Assembly (NCBI GenBank): GCA_963700375.1
Contig: CAVOXF010000002.1
Location: forward strand, 480,772 to 544,771
Reading direction: 5' to 3'
Length of the DNA stretch: 64,000 bases
From: JAHEEL01 sp963700375
GTDB taxonomy: Bacteria > Actinomycetota > Acidimicrobiia > Spongiisociales > UBA5794
In this document: positions 44,553-54,558 of the stretch, piece by piece
Numbering within the stretch: position 1 is the stretch's first letter
Layout of the letters: each line of letters opens with the position of its first letter
The notes under the pieces: model-generated
Databases searched by the model: none
What the model saw: the letters and a program-made list of their open reading frames with translations, nothing else
Told to the model about the DNA's origin: nothing
Position numbers and translations under genes: made by a program

Positions 44553-46262
44553 TCAGCCCGCTCCACCCGCGACCGGTACCCAGTGGGGCCATCCCCATAG
44601 GAACTGTTCGTCGGCGTTGCCCTGCGTGTTGGTGTACCGGAAGTAGAACGTCCTGTCGGATGGCCGGTAGATCGCCGGGCTGTCAGCGCCGTCTCCATTC
44701 CAGTCGCCTGCGATCAGCCGGTCAGCCGGGTTTCCGAAGTAGAACTCGAACTCTGCGTTGCCCTGCGTGTTGGAGTTCCGGAAGTACACCAGGCCGGTGG
44801 ATTCGCGATGCAGGCCGACGGTGTCGATCCCGTCCCCGTTGAAGTCGCCGACGAAGGGCTTGTCGCCGGGATTCCCGAAGTAGTAGCTGTAATCGGCGGC
44901 CCCAAGGCCTCCGTCGTTTTGGCCGAGTTTGTTGATGATGTAGACGCGTCCTTCGGTCTGGCGGTAGATCGAGACGGTGTCGCACCCGTCGCCGTTGAAG
45001 TCACCTGCAATGGGTACGTCGCCGGGGTTGCCGAAGTAGAAGCGGATATTGGCGTTGCCCTGCGTATTCGAGTTGCGGAGGTAGACGTACCCGTCCGATT
45101 GGCGATACAGACCAGGCGTGTCGACGCCGTCACAATTCCAGTCGCCCATGATCGGATAGTCGCCGGGGTTTCCGTAGTAGAACACCCGGGCCACACCGTC
45201 GGTTCCGGCGACCCGCCAGATTCCGCTCAGCGGATCAACCAATCCGACCGGCTGAGGAAGGAGCGACGTCGGCTGCCAGGAAAGGTCGTAGCCCCAGAAC
45301 TCCTCGAGAAGTCGCTTCCTGGTATCGGAGGCGATGTCGTAGGACCACAACTCCCTGGTGTCCTCCCAGAGCACCCCGCTACCGTGCAAGATGACGGAGC
45401 CATCGGGAGACCAGACAGGACGGTCCCCCTGGCCCACCACCGAGAGATGTGAGCCATCCGGTTCAATCGTGAGCATCGGACCATTCATTTCGCCGCAGAG
45501 CAGCACGCTGCCGTCTGGAGCCCAGTCGAGCGTGTCGAGTAGCCCCGATATCCCGATGGTGCAGGCGAATGAGCGTCGACCCGTCCCGTCCGCGTTGATA
45601 ACCCCGACGAAGCTGAAACCGGCGACGTAGCCGCCACCGGTCCATTCTTCGAACGCGATGCGCTTCCCATCGGGAGACCACGCCACCGATGTGATCGATG
45701 ACGGTGTGGTGGGCCCGTTCAACGGCTGGCCAATGCTTGGTGTAGCGATCAAGGTGGCATTCGTACCGTCGGTGTTCGCCGTCCACACGCCCGATTCGTC
45801 ACCGTAGGCGATCCTCTGACCATTCGGAGACCACGAGATCATGGTCGCGTGCCAGTTGTCGAAGAGGACTTCCATGTGACCGGAGACCGGGTCGAGGACC
45901 CGAACTTCGAAGGTGTCGTCGGCGGCGTGGTGCAGGAACCCGATCTGAGTCCCGTCGGGTGACCATTTCGGGGACGAACTGGCGGTGTACGTGGAATACG
46001 CATACTCCGGGTCGCCGGGGTAGAACTCCTTGATGAAGATCCCGCCGTCGAACGTGATCCGCTTTCGATCGGAGCCGTCCGGATTCATGGTGTAGATCTC
46101 CGCGGCGTGGCCGTTCGGTCGTTCGGACGACTCGGTGTACGCCACGCGTCCTGGTTCGCCCGGATAGGTAGCGCCGGCGGGCGTCGCGCCATCCATGCCA
46201 CCAAGACTGATGGCAACGACGGCGATGGCGAGCAGAGCGATTGTCGGCCGTGACCTCGACAT
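44553..46262 (-). CDS. Secreted TolB-like propeller with four FG-GAP/VCBS-like repeats
   Basis: 569 residues. Signal peptide MSRSRPTIALLAIAVVAISL. Residues about 40-350 hold at least five PD40/WD40-like repeats (SPKWSPDGTQIGFL, ISWSPNGQRIAY, VAWSPDGKRIAFE, LDWAPDGSVLL, PVWSPDGSVILH). Residues about 365-565 hold four calcium-binding repeats built on DWNCDGVDTPGLYR, DFNGDGCDTVSIYR, DFNGDGIDTVGLHR and DWNGDGADSPAIYR, each near a YFGNPGD turn and NSNTQGNA. It should be extracellular. It may bind surface glycans or proteins; no catalytic residues are seen. Confidence 0.85.
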   Translation of the reverse strand: MSRSRPTIALLAIAVVAISLGGMDGATPAGATYPGEPGRVAYTESSERPNGHAAEIYTMNPDGSDRKRITFDGGIFIKEFYPGDPEYAYSTYTASSSPKWSPDGTQIGFLHHAADDTFEVRVLDPVSGHMEVLFDNWHATMISWSPNGQRIAYGDESGVWTANTDGTNATLIATPSIGQPLNGPTTPSSITSVAWSPDGKRIAFEEWTGGGYVAGFSFVGVINADGTGRRSFACTIGISGLLDTLDWAPDGSVLLCGEMNGPMLTIEPDGSHLSVVGQGDRPVWSPDGSVILHGSGVLWEDTRELWSYDIASDTRKRLLEEFWGYDLSWQPTSLLPQPVGLVDPLSGIWRVAGTDGVARVFYYGNPGDYPIMGDWNCDGVDTPGLYRQSDGYVYLRNSNTQGNANIRFYFGNPGDVPIAGDFNGDGCDTVSIYRQTEGRVYIINKLGQNDGGLGAADYSYYFGNPGDKPFVGDFNGDGIDTVGLHRESTGLVYFRNSNTQGNAEFEFYFGNPADRLIAGDWNGDGADSPAIYRPSDRTFYFRYTNTQGNADEQFLWGWPHWVPVAGGAG

Positions 46263-46567
46263 GCGGTGGCCCCGATCTTCGACGCTGCATCCAGCACATC
46301 GGACTCGAGCGAGAGCGGCTAGAGAACAACGACCCCATTTCGAAATCGCCAGCGCGGACTCGCGGTCATGCCGATTCCCGGTAGGTCGCAGCCGAGAGGC
46401 CGAGTGTCGCTCTGCACTCGCCTCAACGCCTGAGGGAGCGTTCTGATGAGTGTGTCGCGTGTGGGCTACCGAAGGCGGCTCGCGGTTCCGCCGAGTCTCC
46501 GGGAACGGCTCACCGCAACTCCATATCTCTCCGTCGGGCTGCCATACCGGCGTATACGCTTGCTCCC
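46263..46567. other. Divergent intergenic region
   Basis: 305 bp between the divergent propeller gene and the cyclase-TolB-TPR gene. It must hold both promoters. No strong repeat or coding frame was noticed. Confidence 0.4.
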
Positions 46568-48287
46568 ATGCTCCAACACAATGGCACAGCGGTATGTGCG
46601 CTCAACGCGGACGTGGTCGGGTATTCCCGGCTGCTCGCAGATGACCACGAGGGAACGTCCCTCGCGATGTCACGCGCCCGACTTGAGGTGGAGACTCACC
46701 TCGCCGAGAACGATGGGCGCCTGGTCAACTTCGTCGGAGACAACTTCATGGCGGTCTTCGATCACGCCACCGATGCCGTCCACGCGGCGATCGGCATCAG
46801 TTCGGCACTTGAAGCCGTCAACGCCTCCCGCCCAAGCGGACGGTGGCTTCGCTTTCGTATGGGGATCGATCGGGGGGAGGTCTCGGTATCCGATGGCCAC
46901 TTCGAGGGCGATGCCCTGAATATTGCCGCACGTATCCAGGCACTGGCGAAGCCAGGCGGGCTCTCGATATCCGGCTCCATCTATCGGGAGCTCGACGAGC
47001 CGGCACTCAGGTTCAGGCCAACCGGGGCTCAGACGCTCAAGAACATCCCGGAGCCCATCGAGATCTACGAATTCGTCGACCTGCCGACCGACACCGTGTC
47101 CGGCATGGACCCCCGCCTCGGCCTCGAGATCCCCAGCATCGCGGTCCTCCCCATCCACCTCGAGGGTATTGACGAAAGTGTTGCATCCGCCGCCACACTC
47201 ATCCGCGTCGACGCTATTCACCGTCTGTCTTCGATCCCCGAGCTCGTTGTGGTCGACGCGGTCGACGCGGATGCCGGGCAGCAACGCGGCGTCGGCGTTC
47301 GCTACATGCTCGAGACCGGTGTGCACCAGTTCGGAGAGCGCCTCCGAATTCACGCGACCGTAATCGACGTGACCACGATGAACGTCGTGAAATCCCACAA
47401 GGTGACGGGAACCGTCGCTGACATGTTCGAACTCTCCGAAGCCTTGTCGGAACAGGTTGGCCACACGATCGAGGTGGAGCTCATCGTCGGTGCACCCGCC
47501 GGCCTGTATTCCGAGATCGGCGATCCCGACGCCATCGAGAAGGTCTACATGGGGTGGTTCCACCTTCGCTCCGACACGCGGGAGGGCTGGCAGACCGCGC
47601 TCGGCTCTGTTCGGCGAGGTCGCAGCATCACACCCGGACCTTCCTTTTGGCTGGGTCCTGGCCGCGTTCGCCAACTGGATCGGAGCAGCCAGCGGCTGGT
47701 CTACGGACCCGGCGGCACTACTCGCGCTCGCTCGCGAACAAGCGGCTCGCGGGCGGACGGTCGGCGATCCAACAGGCTTGGCACAGGCGGTTGATGCTGC
47801 TGCCTTGATGTCGATGGGGCGGATCGCCGAAGCGATCGAAACGATGGGCAACCTGGAGATCACCCGGCCAACGTGCGACGTGACCTTCGGCCTCGAAGGC
47901 AGCATGAAGCGATACCTCGGTGAGTGGGAAGAGGCCGTCGGTCTCCTCGATACCGCGATGCGGCTGACCGGTGTCAACAAGCCGTGGTATCCGACGGTCA
48001 AGGCGTGTTCTCTGTTCATCGGGAACAAGACCGAGCAGGCGGCGTCGGTGGCTGAGTCGGTCCTCGAGTACCAGCCGAACAACATCGAGGCACTGCTCGT
48101 TCTGACGGCTGCTCAGGTCGAACTCGGTCTCGACCGCCGCGCCGAAGCCACGGCCAATATCGTGCGGGAGCGCTTCCCGTCGCTCGACGTGGGGGCGTGG
48201 CTCGATCGAAATCCGTACCAGGATCACGAGTTGATCGACCGTTGGAAGGCAGATCTCGCCTCGGTCGATCTCGTCGGCGCCGACTGA
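46568..48287 (+). CDS. Class III cyclase-TolB-like-TPR protein (frameshifted)
   Basis: About 572 residues if repaired. The cyclase domain (residues 8-175) has D15 in ALNADVVGYS and D58 in VNFVGDNFMAVF, then GDALNIAARIQ. A TolB-like domain follows (SIAVLPIHLEGIDES to THKV-type strands, about 195-315). TPR-like helices form the end. An extra G at 47603-47604 shifts the frame; removal joins GWQTAL to ALFGEVAASHPDLPFGWVLA and the frame runs to 48287. This cyclase-TolB-TPR order is common in alpha-proteobacteria and actinobacteria. The effector of the TolB/TPR part is unknown. No ribosome site is evident. Confidence 0.85.
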
Positions 48288-48291
48288 TTGA

Positions 48292-48317
48292 CGGGACGTC
48301 GCACCAGGGGCGTCCCG
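48292..48317 (+). terminator. Hairpin after the cyclase-TPR gene
   Basis: CGGGACG pairs with CGTCCCG across a 12-base loop, five bases after the stop. A short T-rich tail (GTTTCTT) follows about 20 bases later. It is a weak terminator candidate. Confidence 0.45.
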
Positions 48318-48575
48318 GTCGCAACCGCGCGACGTTTCTTCAGCACAGCGTCTGCGTGGCGTCGACCGGCCCGATCGGATCTCCAGCGCCTGCTCGTCGG
48401 GGCGGAGATCGAGGTGGAGCCGGTTCATGATCTGCTCGGTCTACGGAACTCGGCCAAACAGGATGTCGGGCGATATGCCATCCCCGTCTGAAGTTATCGC
48501 ACACGAGCGTGAATCCCGGCGTATGCGTCGGCGACAGTCCGCTCGACGTGGGCGTATCGAACCGGGGAGGGTTCT

Positions 48576-49229
48576 GTGAGTCAACGCGTGTCAATGAAGG
48601 AGATGCTCATGGTGCTTGCCATGTGCGCAGTTGTGCTTTCGGCCTGCGGCGGCACGGAAGTGAACACCGAACCTGAGGTGGCGGCTTCCACCGCTACCAC
48701 CGCCACCACCATTGCCAGTGACGATTCGCCCGCGAACGATGGAACCGCGGCGAACGCTGTCGACGGATCTGCAGAGGCAGCTGACGATGGAACGGCTGAT
48801 GATTCGGGAGCTTCGAATAGCGGTGGGTCCGGCAGCGCCACCCTGGTCGTCGGCGATCACACCTACCAGTTCGACAGCTTCGTGTGCGCCTTCGGGTACA
48901 ACTCGACGCAGAGCGCAACCTTCTCGTTCTCATCGAACTTCATCGGCGAAGTCGATGGCGTCCAGGTCCAGATGCAGCTCGATGTCGAAGATGCCAGCGG
49001 TGGGGATCGGCTGACAGGCGACGGTGTCGTCCAGAGGATCCATCTCGACGACATCTCTGATTTCGAGAACCCGTCAATCAGCGTGAGTTCAAACGACCTC
49101 GCCGCCACCTTCGACGGCGACAACATCACTGCCGAAGGCACGTTCTGGGACGCGGTCGCCGATCCGGGCCGGCTGACCCCGCTTCCAGGGACGTTCGAAG
49201 CGACCTGCGGTGCCGGTAGCCGCCGCTGA
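48576..49229 (+). CDS. Lipoprotein, unknown function
   Basis: 217 residues. The GTG start follows GGGAGGGTTCT. The signal peptide MKEMLMVLAMCAVVLSAC has lipobox LSAC. A low-complexity Ala/Thr/Asp/Ser linker covers about residues 25-88. The C-terminal domain is beta-rich with two cysteines (DSFVCAFGYN and FEATCGAG) likely paired. No family recognised. Confidence 0.75.
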   Translation: MSQRVSMKEMLMVLAMCAVVLSACGGTEVNTEPEVAASTATTATTIASDDSPANDGTAANAVDGSAEAADDGTADDSGASNSGGSGSATLVVGDHTYQFDSFVCAFGYNSTQSATFSFSSNFIGEVDGVQVQMQLDVEDASGGDRLTGDGVVQRIHLDDISDFENPSISVSSNDLAATFDGDNITAEGTFWDAVADPGRLTPLPGTFEATCGAGSRR

Positions 49230-49793
49230 CCAGCGAGCCTCAGAGAGTTGACGCTGTGGTGTACCCACTGACCTGTTCGCCTGCAGGGATGGGCCTGTGG
49301 GCGCGCTCACCTGATCGTGCGAAGTACCCCTCGTTGGTGTTGCGCCCGGTCGGGAGGTTGGGAGTCCGGCTGAGATAGGAGGCGCAACTCGATTGGACCT
49401 CCGTCGCTGTCCCGGTGGCGTGTGAGACCCGGTACCCATTGACGAGTGGATGGGCAGCCATGTCCACTGCTGCGCGTTCAGGTGAAAGCGTCGGTTGGGG
49501 AGCATCGGCTCGAATTGCCAAGGCACATTGCGAGGCTTCGTGCTCGGTGCGTAGAGATAGTGTCGCGAAAGGGACGCTTCTGACGAGAAGCGTCGCGAAC
49601 GGCTAGAACCATTGGTACGTAAGGGTTTCGGGAGCACGCGTTGCGCACGTGTTGCGTGAGCTCGCGGGGGTGGAATACCGAAACCGTTCTGACCGGGGAG
49701 AACGCGGTCCGAAATGGAACGTTTGTGGCGAAAGCGTCTGACCCCATGTGGGGGAGTGCGGGCTATCTTCAGAGTGCGGTGTTGCTCGAACCG
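49230..49793. other. Non-coding gap with a strong hairpin
   Basis: 564 bp between convergent genes without a convincing gene. It contains GACGCTTCT (49573-49581) and its perfect complement AGAAGCGTC (49586-49594) around GACG. Related hairpins occur at 51378-51395 and 59872-59897, so this is a small repeat family. The neighbourhood marks the left edge of the accessory island. Confidence 0.5.
49573..49594. repeat. GACGCTTCT hairpin repeat, copy 1
   Basis: Perfect 9-bp arms GACGCTTCT and AGAAGCGTC with a GACG loop. See 51378-51395 and 59872-59897 for related copies. Confidence 0.65.
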
Positions 49794-50993
49794 CTATGGG
49801 AGCAATTCAAGGCCGTACGCGAACGACACCTCCACTTCGCCATTGCTGTACCTGGAGATGGTCTGCGGTCCGACATACGCGTTCTCGAGCGGAAGAGTTG
49901 CGGCGTTGACCCGCGGGAAGAAGTAATCCGAACTCGCGTAACGGTCGATTGGGGCGGAGCAATCCGTACAGGTGCCCGTGATGTGTACTTCGAGGGAAAA
50001 GTAGACCCAGCTCACGATGACCTCATTGCCGCGGACCGTCACTCCGATGCGACTGAGCTCGCGCAGACGCTCGCACTTGCGGTCTACACACGACAGCTTG
50101 ACCTGGTACTCGTCTGCGCGATAGAGGCTTCGATACTGCACGTCGGCGGTCGTGACTTGCTTGCTGGCCACGGTCCATGGGCTCGAGTCGTCGGGGCGCT
50201 CAAGAGTGAACTCACCGATTAGCCGGTAGTCGAAGCGGACACCGTTCGGGTAAGGCTTCTTCGGGTCCAGGCCGGCGTTCTCGTAGCCGTTGACCACCAC
50301 TCGGTAGCGGCGAGACTCCTTCGCCACCGTGGTGCTCGTCGTCGACGAGTTGGTCGTGGTGGTCGCCGAGGTCGTCGTGGTGGCTTCGGCGGCGACGGGC
50401 TGCGCCCCGTGACCGCACATACCCGACTCGCCCTCGATCGTCATCAGGTCGAGCGTCTCGGCGGTGAGGGTGGGCAGCAGGTAGATGTTGGTCCCGCCGT
50501 TGGGAGCAGGTCCTGCCGACCGGTACCAGCCATCACCCCAATGCCCGAGGGCTTCCACCTCTGCCTCGGCCATGACGGTTAACCCAGTTCCGCCGAGCTG
50601 CGGATGCCGGGACGCCAGTTCGTAGACGTCAGCCCAGGAGCGAGCGAAGCCCTTCTCGTCGATCGGAACCGGTACGTGGACCATGTCCACGTCGGGGGAG
50701 CCGAGTACCCAAAACCAGCCCGGCGCCGGGAATTCCTCGGAGCAATCCCCTACGGTCGGACCGTACGTCTCCTGATACTCGGGACACCAGCGCTCCGAGT
50801 ACGGACCCATCATCACCTGCATCAGCCACGGATTGCCGCAGCCCGGCAACGCGCCGTTGTAGTCGATGCGAGCGAGACCGGCATCGGAGTCTGTCTCCTG
50901 GGCCCGCTGCCACATGTCCCAGCCGACAACGGCGCCGATCGCGATCCCGGCGCCGACGACCGCGATCACCATCAGCCGCAACAGGAAACGCAC
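49794..50993 (-). CDS. Membrane-anchored extracellular protein, unknown function
   Basis: 399 residues. N-terminal signal anchor (MRFLLRLMVIAVVGAGIAIG). Outside domain 1 (residues about 40-200) has several cysteines (LPGCGNPW, RWCPEYQ, GDCSEEF, GMCGHG). A Thr/Ser-rich linker follows (TTTTSATTTTNSSTTSTTV). Domain 2 is beta-rich with LSCVDRKCERLREL and GTCTDCSAP. The GTG start follows GGAGGAGAGCCAC. No family recognised. Disulfide-rich outside domains suggest a surface or secreted role. Confidence 0.7.
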   Translation of the reverse strand: MRFLLRLMVIAVVGAGIAIGAVVGWDMWQRAQETDSDAGLARIDYNGALPGCGNPWLMQVMMGPYSERWCPEYQETYGPTVGDCSEEFPAPGWFWVLGSPDVDMVHVPVPIDEKGFARSWADVYELASRHPQLGGTGLTVMAEAEVEALGHWGDGWYRSAGPAPNGGTNIYLLPTLTAETLDLMTIEGESGMCGHGAQPVAAEATTTTSATTTTNSSTTSTTVAKESRRYRVVVNGYENAGLDPKKPYPNGVRFDYRLIGEFTLERPDDSSPWTVASKQVTTADVQYRSLYRADEYQVKLSCVDRKCERLRELSRIGVTVRGNEVIVSWVYFSLEVHITGTCTDCSAPIDRYASSDYFFPRVNAATLPLENAYVGPQTISRYSNGEVEVSFAYGLELLP

Positions 50994-51377
50994 GTGGCTC
51001 TCCTCCGGTCCCCCTGCTGCCCTCCCAAGCGTTGTCTCGCGGTCGACGCCGCGGTAGAGGCCTTCGGACCGTCCGCATCGGGCCCTTGGTCACCCCAAAC
51101 CTCGGTGACGTTGATGGGATTTGCCGCTCAGGCCCTTCAATTCGGAGCCAACCCATGGGTCGATCTCGAAGGTTCATTAGCAGCCTCGCCCAATCCCTGC
51201 GTCAACAGCATCTGCGACGCCCGAGGGGTTCTGCGGATGGGATATCGTGCCATGGGAGGTTGTGAACCGCGCAGTTCTCGACCGGCGCCACCAGCGCAGT
51301 GGTCACTCGTCGTCAGAAGATCCTCTTCTGGGGAAGCGACGCACTGAGGCCACAATGACGCTTCTCCGCCAGAACGA

Positions 51378-51395
51378 CGCTTCTAGGAAGAAGCG
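51378..51395. repeat. GACGCTTCT hairpin repeat, copy 2
   Basis: CGCTTCT pairs with AGAAGCG across AGGA. GACGCTTCT also occurs as a direct repeat about 20 bases to the left. Confidence 0.5.
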
Positions 51396-51423
51396 CATAG
51401 GTGCTGCCGTCTCAGGGCGTGAG

Positions 51424-51491
51424 TGCAACCCCCTCGATGAGATACCACAGCTCTCACCGGAAGTGTTGCGCCCACCCCCTGAGACCGCAGC
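51424..51491 (-). mobile_element. IS30-type end relic
   Basis: This stretch matches the reverse complement of the 5' end of the IS30 element at 57875: both share ACCACAGCTCTCACC, then AGTGTTGCG and CCCC-GAGACC-CAG just before the palindrome arm. Divergence is roughly one base in five, so it came from a different IS30 relative. The half palindrome next to it (CCGATATGG) was later entered by the ISL3-derived element. Confidence 0.55.
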
Positions 51492-51499
51492 CGATATGG

Positions 51500-51996
51500 G
51501 GCCCTCCTGCTGTATGTGTGGGTGGTTTGGGAGAGGGTTGGCGCGGCTGCACCCTGTCTGCTTCTAGGTTTCGCGCTGTCCAAAGGCTCGACAGCAAAGG
51601 ACGCACAACGGGGTGCAGAACAGCGGAGTTTGACAACGCGGTCTGCGAGTTGGCGCGCACCGTTGTCGAAGGCGTCCACGTCGATCACGCCAGCACAGTC
51701 GTCGTGTCAGTACGACCTAGCGCCAGGGCACCGAGTCGTTGCGGCCGTCGATCATCCGGCTATGGCCGAGGTGCCGGTCGGCGACGTCGGGCAAGTTCTC
51801 AAAGCCTGCACAGCTCCACTTTTCATCAAAGCCGATCCCCCACGGACCCAGTGCCGACACCAAGATCCGCTTGCCACTCGGATCGCATTCGCGTTCACGG
51901 ACCCGAATCCCTCATCGCCCTCGAACTACTCGCCCTCGGCAGCCACCCACCACGGCTCCCAGGCCGAAACTAACCCACACATACAGCAGGAGAGCC
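51500..51996. mobile_element. ISL3-derived non-autonomous element, copy 1 (497 bp)
   Basis: Terminal inverted repeats contain CTCCTGCTGTATGTGTGGGT at both ends. An 8-bp direct repeat, CGATATGG, flanks it (51492-51499 and 51997-52004), the length expected for the ISL3 family. Inside is a broken fragment of an ISL3 transposase N-terminus (LARTVVEGVHVDHASTVVVS, then RCGRRSSGYGRGAGRRR). The catalytic domain is absent, so it is a deletion derivative. Compared with copy 2 it has frameshifting homopolymer differences. Confidence 0.8.
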
Positions 51997-52202
51997 CGAT
52001 ATGGGCGGGTCTGATCGACAGATGGGGCGTGGGCTACGGGAGGCTCACCCGGGGTCGGGCAGACCGACCACCCCGGAATCGGCCTCTTCCTCGAGGGCGG
52101 AGGCTGTGTTTGGTGCCCCCTTGCCCTCTCCGACGCGGGACTATGCTTTTCGCAGTGAGCGGGCCAGTCACGGTCCGCGTTCGGGCACGGAAAGGAGCGG
52201 AT

Positions 52203-53057
52203 ATGTCCCAGTACGAAGGTGGCCATTGGCGGCGCCTCATTGGCCTTGCCGCGGTCGCCATGCTGATTGCGCTCAGCGCCCCACCGGCGCTGGCGATCAC
52301 CGACGGTTCCTCCGACAACAACAATCACCCGTACGTCGGGCTCATGACCGCGCACGCCGAGAATGGCAACTACCTGTGGCGCTGCTCGGGCACGCTGGTT
52401 GACGCGACGCACTTCATCACGGCCGGCCACTGCACCGAGGCACCCGCCGCATACGCTGTCATCTACTTCGAGCAGGGCCCGATCATCCCCGATGATGATT
52501 TCGACATCGCCACCCGAAGCTGTGATGACGTCGCCGGATACCCATGTGGCGGTGGCTTTAAGGGCGTCACCTACACCCATCCGCTGTACGACCCGGATGC
52601 CTTCTTCCTGCATGACCTGGGTGTGGTCGTGCTCGACGGCGACGGTTTCGAAGCGGGCTCGTTCGGTGATCTGCCATCCCTTGGCCAGTTCGATAGCCTG
52701 AAGGTCAACCGCCATACGACGTTCACTTCTGTCGGCTACGGTCTGCAGAAGTCATTCCCGGATGCAGCGGCGTGGAAGGATGTCGCCGTGCGGGAGCGCT
52801 TGGTGGCGTATCCGTGGTTGCACCAGATTAACCGTGGCATGGTCGGAGATTTCGCGATGCTGCTGTCGAACAACGCCAGTAGCGGCGGCACGTGTTTCGG
52901 CGACTCGGGTGGACCGAACTTCATCGGAGATACCAACATCCTCGCCGGTGTGACGTCGTTCGGTATGAACCCGACCTCCGCGGGTACGGGCGGTGTCTAC
53001 CGTCTGGACACGGCGGATGATCTCGACTGGCTGGAGACGTATTTCGGCCTGTCCTGA
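52203..53057 (+). CDS. Secreted trypsin-like serine protease
   Basis: 284 residues. Signal peptide residues 1-31 (GLAAVAMLIALSAPPALA). The S1 triad is visible: H76 in ITAGHC, D138 in HDLGVVVLD and S235 in CFGDSGGP; C61-C77 and C231-like cysteines can form the usual disulfides. The domain ends with a C-terminal helix (LDWLETYFGLS). The ATG follows AAAGGAGCGGAT. Longer open frame upstream is inside the mobile element and is not part of the gene. A hairpin follows the stop. Confidence 0.9.
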   Translation: MSQYEGGHWRRLIGLAAVAMLIALSAPPALAITDGSSDNNNHPYVGLMTAHAENGNYLWRCSGTLVDATHFITAGHCTEAPAAYAVIYFEQGPIIPDDDFDIATRSCDDVAGYPCGGGFKGVTYTHPLYDPDAFFLHDLGVVVLDGDGFEAGSFGDLPSLGQFDSLKVNRHTTFTSVGYGLQKSFPDAAAWKDVAVRERLVAYPWLHQINRGMVGDFAMLLSNNASSGGTCFGDSGGPNFIGDTNILAGVTSFGMNPTSAGTGGVYRLDTADDLDWLETYFGLS

Positions 53058-53070
53058 TTCAGGGCTCTTC

Positions 53071-53101
53071 GAGGGGGTCGTCCCGTAGGGGCGGCCCCCT
53101 C
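53071..53101 (+). terminator. GC-rich hairpin after the protease gene
   Basis: GAGGGGGTCG and CGGCCCCCTC pair (9 of 10 Watson-Crick plus one G-U) 14 bases after the stop, with an inner CCC/GGG pairing. No T-run follows, as is common in GC-rich actinobacteria. Confidence 0.6.
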
Positions 53102-53710
53102 GCCGGCCGTAGCCGTCTCGGCAGGAACGATACGTTGAGCTGATCGTGCATGGCAGCTTGGCAGCGGCCGTCGTTCTCGGGCGACAGGCTCGCAGTTACA
53201 GATGCTGTCCGGTTATCTGCACCACCATGACCCCTGCGGACCGACTGTGCGGCATCGCAGCGGCACCGAACTCGCACTGCGGTGCACCCAGTGGGGTCAG
53301 GGTTCGAGTCTGTCCTCCGACCCGCGAGATGGCATGTCTGGCGCTCATCCGGCAGGGCCATCAGCCGCTGTCATCAGCCTTCGGACGCATACAGGACAGC
53401 GTTTTGCTGAGAAACGACGTGAATCGCCGGGTGTTGATGAGCCGCAAAGGGTCAGGTCAGAGAGCGTTTCCGACGGTCGGCGAAGTGCCCGATGTGCCTT
53501 CACGCGGCAGAGATCACTGGTTCAAGTCGGTTGCGGCCGGAAGTCGCACGGCCAAGCGCGGGCCGCCGATCCATGGGCGTACGCAATCCATGTCGTCAGA
53601 GTTCGGTGATGCGACGCTTTCCAGGGAAGGCGATGTTCCGTGATCGTCCGGGCACCGTGAAGCGACGCGTTCCAACAAACGCAGTGTGATCGCTGGTCGT
53701 CGGATTGAGA
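53102..53710. other. Non-coding stretch, no gene seen
   Basis: Short frames exist on both strands but none has a ribosome site or recognisable protein. A GGTTCGAGTC stretch at about 53291 looks like a tRNA T-loop, but no tRNA arms pair around it. Confidence 0.4.
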
Positions 53711-53736
53711 ACACCCATATGTGCTGATGTGGGCGG
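53711..53736. repeat. 26-bp palindromic repeat, copy 1
   Basis: ACACCCATATGTG followed by CTGATGTGGGCGG. The arms are partly degenerate. The same unit occurs at 54559, 55338, 55569 (split), 57864 (split by IS30) and 59247. Confidence 0.65.
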
Positions 53737-53747
53737 GGTGGTGCTGG

Positions 53748-54404
53748 TCAGTCCGGGAGTTTGGAGACCGCTGTGGCGGCGATCTGGTACAGCTGTTCGT
53801 CGCTGATCAACGGCGTATCGGTTGCCCCGTCGAGGGTGTCAATGAGCCCGATGTCGACAAGGATGTCACCGTCAGCGACCCAGACCGTTCTATTGAGGTC
53901 GAAGCTCCCGTTCGACCGCCGAACCTCGGTCCGAGACTGCACTGCAACGCTCCGCTCTCCGATCTCGGGCAGCTCCATGGGGGTCCACGACCATGTGTCG
54001 CCGTAGTCGGTCCACTCGACCCCATCGCACAATTCGACAGCGGCTTCGAGATCGGTCATGAGCGTGTCGAGTTCGTCGGATTCGACGATGCGCAGCGTCT
54101 CGAAGAGTTTCATCGGATCAGGGTCATCGGTCGGCCACACGAGAACGACACTTACCCCGCCGACCTCTTCGAATGCGAAGCCCGAATCTGGGCACATACT
54201 GATTGCTACATCGGAACTCGCTCCGAACTGATGGCGCCCTTCCTCCTCGAAATCGCCACCTACATCGTCAACTGTCAGGAGTGACGATTCCAGGGCAGCG
54301 GTCTCCGCCGAGGGCTCAGTTGGGGGTGGGCTGCAGCCTGCAGCGAACCCGAGGACGAGGACTCCGGGCGAGACCCAGGACAGGACCTTCGATATACGGC
54401 GCAT
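53748..54404 (-). CDS. Lipoprotein, unknown function
   Basis: About 218 residues. MRRISKVLSWVSPGVLVLGF continues to lipobox AAGC. The mature part starts with SLLTVDDVGGDFEEEG and has cysteines in SMCPDSG and ELCDGVEW. A longer frame to 54566 lacks signal character; the chosen ATG follows GAAGGCGAAT. LTVDDVGGDF-type openings occur in actinobacterial lipoproteins with PknH-sensor-like folds, but this is only a resemblance. Confidence 0.72.
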   Translation of the reverse strand: MRRISKVLSWVSPGVLVLGFAAGCSPPPTEPSAETAALESSLLTVDDVGGDFEEEGRHQFGASSDVAISMCPDSGFAFEEVGGVSVVLVWPTDDPDPMKLFETLRIVESDELDTLMTDLEAAVELCDGVEWTDYGDTWSWTPMELPEIGERSVAVQSRTEVRRSNGSFDLNRTVWVADGDILVDIGLIDTLDGATDTPLISDEQLYQIAATAVSKLPD

Positions 54405-54558
54405 ATTCGCCTTCTCCTTCACCCGCCGACCCCGACAGGGCGGCCCTCGCTGCGGCTTCGATGTCAATCGGATCCGACTTCCCCTCCCATTGTCCGACCG
54501 ATTGCTCCCATCATCCATCAGGAATCGCCCCGACACAGCCGCAGCCGCCAATTGACAT

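Noticed and set aside
51516..52202. Long N-terminal extension of the trypsin-like protease
   Set aside because: It runs through the ISL3-derived element and would bury the signal peptide; the ATG at 52203 has a strong ribosome site.
53270..53320. tRNA-like sequence GGTTCGAGTC
   Set aside because: The flanking bases do not form a T-stem or any acceptor, D or anticodon arms.
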